From Riptortus pedestris (lineage: Eukaryota; Arthropoda; Insecta; Hemiptera; Alydidae): a stretch of DNA of 64,000 bases. Positions 58,578 to 64,000 of the stretch are shown here, one piece after another; within the stretch, counting starts at the first letter, position 1; every line of letters begins with the position of its first letter. The translations under genes were made by a program, and so were the position numbers. The stretch lies in assembly GCA_019009955.1 (NCBI GenBank), contig CM032228.1, positions 222,925,501-222,989,500 of the forward strand. Reading direction: 5' to 3'. Under the pieces are notes generated by a model, which saw nothing but the letters and a program-made list of their open reading frames with translations, made no database searches and was not told the DNA's origin.

Positions 58578-59051
58578 AAATTGTAACCTCTGTCTGTACA
58601 TTGATTTTTTTTCACGAAATTTCAAAGATAACTTTTCGTTTCATATGTCATAGACACCATAACTGCATTTTGTTTCTTTGGTGTCAGTTTGTTGTTTATT
58701 TTGTTATTTAGAGAAATTTGCACAACAATTCTTTTCAATATGAGCTACCAGGTACCTCACCTGGAAAAATTAATTCAAATTATAATATATTATTATAATA
58801 TGTTGTCCTTAATAATTTAAATCTATGCTTAATGCACAGGAAACGGGAAATATGACAATATGGAGGACAGTGAAGTCTCACATAAAAAATTAATTTTATT
58901 ATTAACAAATCCACAGAAACGACGGGTATTAACCCTAAACACTGGGAAGGGTAAATGTCAAAATATTATGCAAAGTAAAGCCTTGCCAAAAAAAATACCA
59001 TCACCATCCAGCCTCAAGTCAATTCCCGGGCGAAACCGGGTATCTGAGCTA

Positions 59052-59117
<66 letters not shown>

Positions 59118-60979
59118 CATTTTTTTATTTTCAGTACTACAATATTTTCATTAAATACCAAATATTGTTTTCAACAGATCTTTACTAGATGCGATGCCAT
59201 GAAAATACCTTGTGTTATGACGTCATCAATTCATATTTAACGTTCTTAACTCGAAAACGTTGTTTACGAAGCCCCTCTGTGACAGACTTTTTATTAAATA
59301 ATTTTTGATATGATATCTGATCAATAATGATAGAGATTAATTATTTGTTGAATAGATTACAGATGAAATGGATATTCTTTATGAGAGTACAAAACTAAGT
59401 GAGCTTGGTATCCGGCTGAGAATGGTATGTGCACATCAGATAGAATTGGCACTTTCAGGTCTCTTCCCACAAATCAAAGCAATCCCTTTTGGGTCAACAG
59501 TAAATTCTTTTGGCAAGGATGGATGTGATCTTGATCTAGTTCTAAAATATGGATCTTGCGAGGTTTGTGGCATTCTTTTTAATATATGTAATTCATCAGT
59601 TTATTCTTAAGATTTATAATTTTCAAATCATATTTATTGTATCCGTATCATATTTTGAATTAAATATAGTGTACAGTATAAACAGCAACTCTACCCTATG
59701 AAATGTTTATAGGGTTTTATTTTTATAGTTTTTTAACATTCTTTTTTTTTTTTAAATTTTTATAGTCAGTTTTTGTCAGTTTGCTATGCTATTTGTTATA
59801 ATTATGAATAATTTTTAGATTAAAGATAGGATGCCTTATTCCAAGACAAAAAGAACATTATAATTAATTATCACAGCATTTTAAAAAGCCATAAATTCTC
59901 TTATGGCCTACCTGAGAAGCTCAAATGTGCTATTTGAGTTAAAGTATTGATCTTAATGCATTTCATAAACCTAGTGTCCTGGGTTAAATCGCTGTATGGG
60001 CAATAAAGTTTATTTCCTGAGTAACTAACCCAATAAAATTCTTTGTCCTGCCCTAGTTAATCAGCTTGTAATGAGTAACCTGTAGATAATACATTCTGAT
60101 TAGCTTATTAAGCAAATGTAAATTAAGCAAAAGAAAAGTAAAATTGTTTTGTCATTTTTCTCTCTTTCATGTGCTAAGGAAGAAAAAAATGATCTATTTA
60201 TCTTCTTTACAACAACAACAAATAATAATGGAAGTTTAATTAAGCATCTTAAATTACCTGTATATGCATGTAAATGAAATATTTTGAAGTTTTAAGTATT
60301 TCCTCATAAAAGAGCAAGTAATAAACGTCATATGTTTATTACCTTGTTGATAACGTACAAAAGTAAAATTTGAACTGACCAAAGTATTTTCCTGTGTCAA
60401 ATAAATAAAAGTGAATTTTATGTAGTTGCTTTAATCTTCTTTTAGTATGCTCCTGCTACTTAATAAATGAGAACATATATGAAGGATTTATATAAAGTAT
60501 AACATGATTGTGTTAGCTGACCACCTGTTTTCCAAAATCCTTGGATTTTATGTAAACAAAAATATTATCTCAACTGGTTGGCTAGCAAACACCTGAGCTA
60601 TGAATTAATAATCCTGTGTATAAGAAGAAACTCTTGACCTTAGTTTATAAATTGTGATATGTTTTTTTGGTAGTATGTATATGAATATGGATTTGAACAT
60701 TATATAACTGAGTAAAATTACTACTTGGTAGAAACGTGGATATCCTAGAGTATTTTTTTTTTAAATTAAAGATAAATGCAATAAAAGCTAATCCCTGCCA
60801 ATTACGAATCATACTGGAATTGTATACTTATTACAACTCATTTTTAGCCAGGGTGGTCCAGGGACTCTATTTAGTGAGTCATATATCAAATCAACTCCTA
60901 TGTTCAGACATGAATTGAACCATGTCTCAAACTAAGTGTACTAAGATCAATTCCTTAATACCCCCAATCTCTGCGATGT

Positions 60980-61039
<60 letters not shown>

Positions 61040-62489
61040 AAACCAGTGATTCAACTGATTGTTTATTAATGTCCATTTTTTCCTAATATGACTAATTGGG
61101 GCGGGTTATTTACAGGTTACCACCCTTTTCTTGCCAGGGTGAGACAGGATTAAATTTAATGAGTTCATCACTAAATAAATTCCTATTACATAGGTGAGAA
61201 TTAATACTCATGACTCTAGTAGGCCTACCAAATGAGATTTAAGACCAATGCCTTAACTCACATGACTAATCTGGTCACCTTTTGCTGAATATAATATCTT
61301 TATTTTTTTAGTTTTTCTTAAATTGATTTTCCCAACTACTTTTTTTTTTTGTAAACCACTTTCTCTGTCACGGATGATTTTTATTTATCTAAAGTTACTT
61401 TCTGTCAAGAAATACTTTTTCAGATATCATATAATGTATGAGTAGTTTTTGTAACCTATTGTTATATACTGTCAGAAATTAGATTCCTTACCATTTAAAG
61501 ATTTTGTTTTCCTTTATTAAAATCACTAGAAAAAAGATTATTTCAAATACAAATAAAATGACAAAATTCCATTACAACACATTGAAAATATTATCATATT
61601 TTATTTTTTTAAGATCGAAGAAGAAGAGAGGAGATTAGTTTATCATTCAAAAAACATAGGAAGTACTACAAGATTGCAAATACAAAGGCAAATGGAACTT
61701 CTTGGTGATTTGCTGCAGGTCTATATTCCAGGAGCGACATCAGTGAAAAGGATATTGGGGGCAAGAGTTCCAATCGTCAAATATTCTCATGAATTTACTG
61801 GTATAGATACAGATATCTCTCTCACGAACTTGTACGTGTAATCTTGAGATTGTTGTCATATTTCTTGAATATATTATATACTGATCAGAATATTTTAAGA
61901 TATAAATAGCTATTATTCATACACACAGTATGTAGTTCTAGCCATTATAATAGATAGATAAAATTGTAGTGTGAGCACCTACACTTCTTGTGCAAAACTC
62001 CCTAAACAATTTTTTACAGAAATCCACTCTATTCAGAACAAGTTGACACTAATCTTCAGCGATAAGCCTCATCCATCCATCTATCTGTTTGCCACACTTT
62101 TATATCTTCAAGCTGAACTTGAATTTACAAAGTTTGACATGCATTTGTACCTTTTATTTGTATGATCTGCATGTATTTACATTTTCTCAATACTCCCGAA
62201 CTGTAATAAATCTTTGCAATGTTCTCACTGCATACTGTTTTAAATGTTTTAATCCAAACTGTTATCAGAATAACAGAGATGTTTTTTGTTTTTCCTCTCT
62301 CTGAAACTCTACTCCTATTGATCTGGTTGCAGCCATTAATGAAATTGTTCTTTAGCACATTAAAAATTTAAATATTGTTTGCTAGTATAAAACAAAAATA
62401 GTGCTAACAGGCTAATAAATATATATGTATGTATGTATGTGTGTGTGTATATATATATATATATGTATGTATGTGTGTGTGTGTGTATA

Positions 62490-62561
<72 letters not shown>

Positions 62562-63038
62562 AAATAAATATGTATTTGAAAGCACTTCATTTTCATCATC
62601 TATACAATTACGACCGCTAGAGCAGTATCAGACAGGTATATATAATTTTGAACAGACCTCATATTCATCATTTCCTTGGTAGGGCTGATGGACATTTGAA
62701 GAAATCTGGTCATGAGTACAATCTCAATAGCTGATTTTCCTTATGGACTCAATAAAAAAGTAGATTTGTTAATACACTTTTAAAATCAAACGTATTTATG
62801 ATAAATTTAAATTTCAGGAGTGGTGTCTATATGTCAGAACTTTTGTACTTGATGGGTAACCTGGATCCTGCTTCAAGACATTTAGTATTTAGTATAAAAG
62901 CTTGGGCAAAAGCTGTTGGATTGACATACTCATCACCAGGCCGGTGGATTTCCAACTTCTCTCTTACGCTTATGACACTTTTTTATCTTCAAACTGAAAA
63001 TAGACTTCCTGCTGTTGACCAGCTTATTAGAGAATCAA
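55063..63038 (+). CDS. MTPAP: Mitochondrial poly(A) polymerase, 5' part (six exons, runs past window)
   Basis: Adds poly(A) tails to mitochondrial mRNAs. Exons: 55063-55204, 55338-55540, 56514-56729, 59356-59562, 61614-61831, 62818-63038. Phases join to give about 400 residues, and a donor (A|GTAAGTT) at 63,039 shows that more exons follow. The N-terminus ([20 protein letters not shown]) is basic and hydrophobic with no acidic residue, like a mitochondrial presequence. An RRM-like part spans [17 protein letters not shown] to HFVLVEF. The nucleotidyltransferase core has [18 protein letters not shown] (GS and the DxD pair) in exon 4, then [11 protein letters not shown] in exon 5. The central domain has [20 protein letters not shown] and [16 protein letters not shown] in exon 6. 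The exon 5 donor was chosen as AACTT|GTACGT because it gives NLSG, which fits the family spacing. Introns carry repeats. Confidence 0.95.
55541..56513 (+). other. MTPAP intron 2
   Basis: Contains a 132-codon ORF (55,921-56,319) whose middle looks faintly exon-like but does not fit the gene's reading phase. No repeats recognised. Confidence 0.4.
56730..57904 (+). other. MTPAP intron 3, first part
   Basis: A SINE body scrap lies near 57,065-57,115 (caccatccttttatagcctc); otherwise unassigned. Confidence 0.4.
57905..58500 (+). mobile_element. Family G repeat
   Basis: Head agtccatcctgtaggggctg, taagctgatttccgaa; internal taaatatcgagccatc, then tgcaactgctagagtattag before (TA)n. The tail after the TA tract has been replaced by a Helitron-like copy. 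Confidence 0.55.
58501..58576. repeat. (TA)n microsatellite
   Basis: TA tract at the junction of a family G copy and a Helitron-like copy. Confidence 0.9.
58577..59052 (+). mobile_element. Helitron-like copy without tandem units
   Basis: aaattgtaacctctgtctgt start, then a jump at gtttgttgtttattttgtta that removes all ~295-bp units. The head part is intact to cccgggcgaaaccgggtatc, tgagCTAG at 59,049-59,052. Confidence 0.6.
59053..59115. repeat. (TA)n microsatellite
   Basis: TA tract after the CTAG end. Confidence 0.9.
59160..59295 (-). mobile_element. Family G head fragment, reverse
   Basis: Ends gttgtttacgaagcccctct then gtgacagacttttt, the reverse of the family head. It lies 60 bp upstream of MTPAP exon 4. 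Confidence 0.5.
59563..60982 (+). other. MTPAP intron 4, first part
   Basis: AT-rich; no repeat or exon recognised. Confidence 0.4.
60983..61036. repeat. (TA)n microsatellite
   Basis: About 54 bp of TA next to the SINE. Confidence 0.9.
61052..61275 (-). mobile_element. tRNA-derived SINE, second copy
   Basis: On -: GATTAGTCATGTGAGTTAAG and GCATTGGTCTTAAATCTC resemble the D-arm and anticodon arm of tRNA-Ser/Leu. The body (AATTTATTTAGTGATGAACT, AAAAGGGTGGTAACCTGTAA) matches the copy at 1,935-2,135. Confidence 0.6.
61832..62417 (+). other. MTPAP intron 5, first part
   Basis: No recognised repeat; overlapping short ORFs look incidental. Confidence 0.4.
62418..62560. repeat. Compound (TA)n/(TG)n microsatellite
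   Basis: TATG and TG runs alternate with long TA, about 140 bp, the longest simple repeat in the window. Confidence 0.9.
62605..62760 (+). mobile_element. Family G tail fragment
   Basis: cgaccgctagagcagtatca, then tttgaacagacctcatattc, and catgagtacaatctcaatag followed by a decayed palindrome (ctgattttccttatgga). Confidence 0.5.
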
Positions 63039-64000
63039 GTAAGTTAAATTAGTTTATTATTTATTATAGGAACCCAAATAGTTCATTAATGTTTTTATTG
63101 TTATCAATAATTTGATGGTTTAATCTTTGAAAACAATTTTATTATTTACACCTAAGTTTCATTGTGAAAGACAAACAATGGCTCTTTTCAGAATAAAAGT
63201 AGACCAAAAAATAAAATTAATATGAATGACTCTGAAATAACATTTTTTAAACGATGATTAAAGTTTAGATTGCAAACAAAAAAAGTTTCCTTAAAGTGTA
63301 ATTCACTTTTTTAAATTATTTTCTATCAAACTAAAACTACTACTGTTGCTCAAGCCATGAAGAGAAATTGTCTCTGTGATATGGCGCTTGGTTGGTGAAC
63401 ATGTGGATATCTTGACCAAAGGTGTTGCCTTTAATAAAGTAATAATGATATCCGATTTAAACTACAATTAACATTAAATGGTGTGTAATCTTAAAACAAA
63501 TAGAAAATAACTAAGTATTCATTAAATTTTACATGATTATGACTTTTACTATATTTAATGCCTACTCTTTTAATGATGTATTTTCCTCAGAAATTTGTTT
63601 AAATATTATAAATCATTTAATCAAAACAATGTTGAAGGGTGGAAGTGTACCCAGTTATGTCTATTAACGTAGTTATTAACATTGCTTTGTAAATATGTTA
63701 CTCACAACAGAGCATACTGTGAAAAAATGAATACTAAGCAAGCTTCTTCTTCAGGCATACAATAGAATATTTTTAAAATTGGTTATTAAATAAATAAAAT
63801 ATATACATTTTTTGTGCTGCTTTTGGCAATAGAAGTTGTTATTATTACATAGTTTAAAATTAAAAAATGCTAACCACTGATAATATTTATGGTCCATAAT
63901 GTTTTGAACGAATAACAGTCGCTCTCATTATTCAGTTTAAATATTTCCCAAGCAAATCTACCTCAGTAATGACACTCAATAATGATGAATGAATGCTATC
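63039..64000 (+). other. MTPAP intron 6, open at window end; repeat at 63,895-64,000
   Basis: No exon is seen after the donor at 63,039. The last 106 bp match 2,255-2,365 (ttcagtttaaatatttccca, cctcagtaatg, aataatgatgaatgaat). Confidence 0.45.

Overview
This window is eukaryotic nuclear DNA. It is AT-rich, has spliced genes with large introns, many (TA)n tracts and a heavy transposon load. The six-knuckle, RGG-containing CNBP and the repeat types (cecropia/Hsmar1-like mariner, Helitron-like elements with CTAG ends, Jockey-like LINEs, tRNA-derived SINEs) suggest an arthropod. I cannot name the species.

There are four protein-coding genes. (1) The 3' part of a TEX9-like coiled-coil gene runs on + from 12,748 to 18,795. 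(2) A complete cytosolic seryl-tRNA synthetase gene runs on - from 53,353 to 18,879 over about 34.5 kb, and it converges tail-to-tail with TEX9: the stop codons are 83 bp apart. (3) CNBP, a nucleic-acid binding zinc-knuckle protein, lies on - at 54,611-54,174, just upstream of the synthetase. (4) MTPAP, the mitochondrial poly(A) polymerase, runs on + from 55,063 past the window end. It diverges from CNBP across a short shared promoter region.

The most unusual signal is in the synthetase gene. Between exon 2 and canonical exon 3 lies an 82-codon phase 0-0 exon (53,006-52,761) with good splice sites. It encodes a GST-C-like domain of the kind found in EF1B subunits and in an alternatively spliced form of cysteinyl-tRNA synthetase. 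The canonical exon 2-exon 3 join also matches normal SerRS, so this looks like a cassette exon that could add an elongation-factor docking domain. About 0.6 kb downstream is a decayed duplicate of the same exon.

The rest is mainly mobile DNA. 1-12,700 holds several Helitron-like copies, copies of a second family that ends in a palindrome (here family G), a P-like/THAP transposase relic, a LINE relic and a SINE. SerRS introns hold a dead mariner (26,152-27,407), a 32-bp minisatellite grown from a family G motif, and one large Helitron-like copy (36,186-43,275) split by two LINEs. After it comes a chain of further copies joined end to end by (TA)n. MTPAP introns hold a Helitron-like copy, family G pieces and a second tRNA-like SINE.
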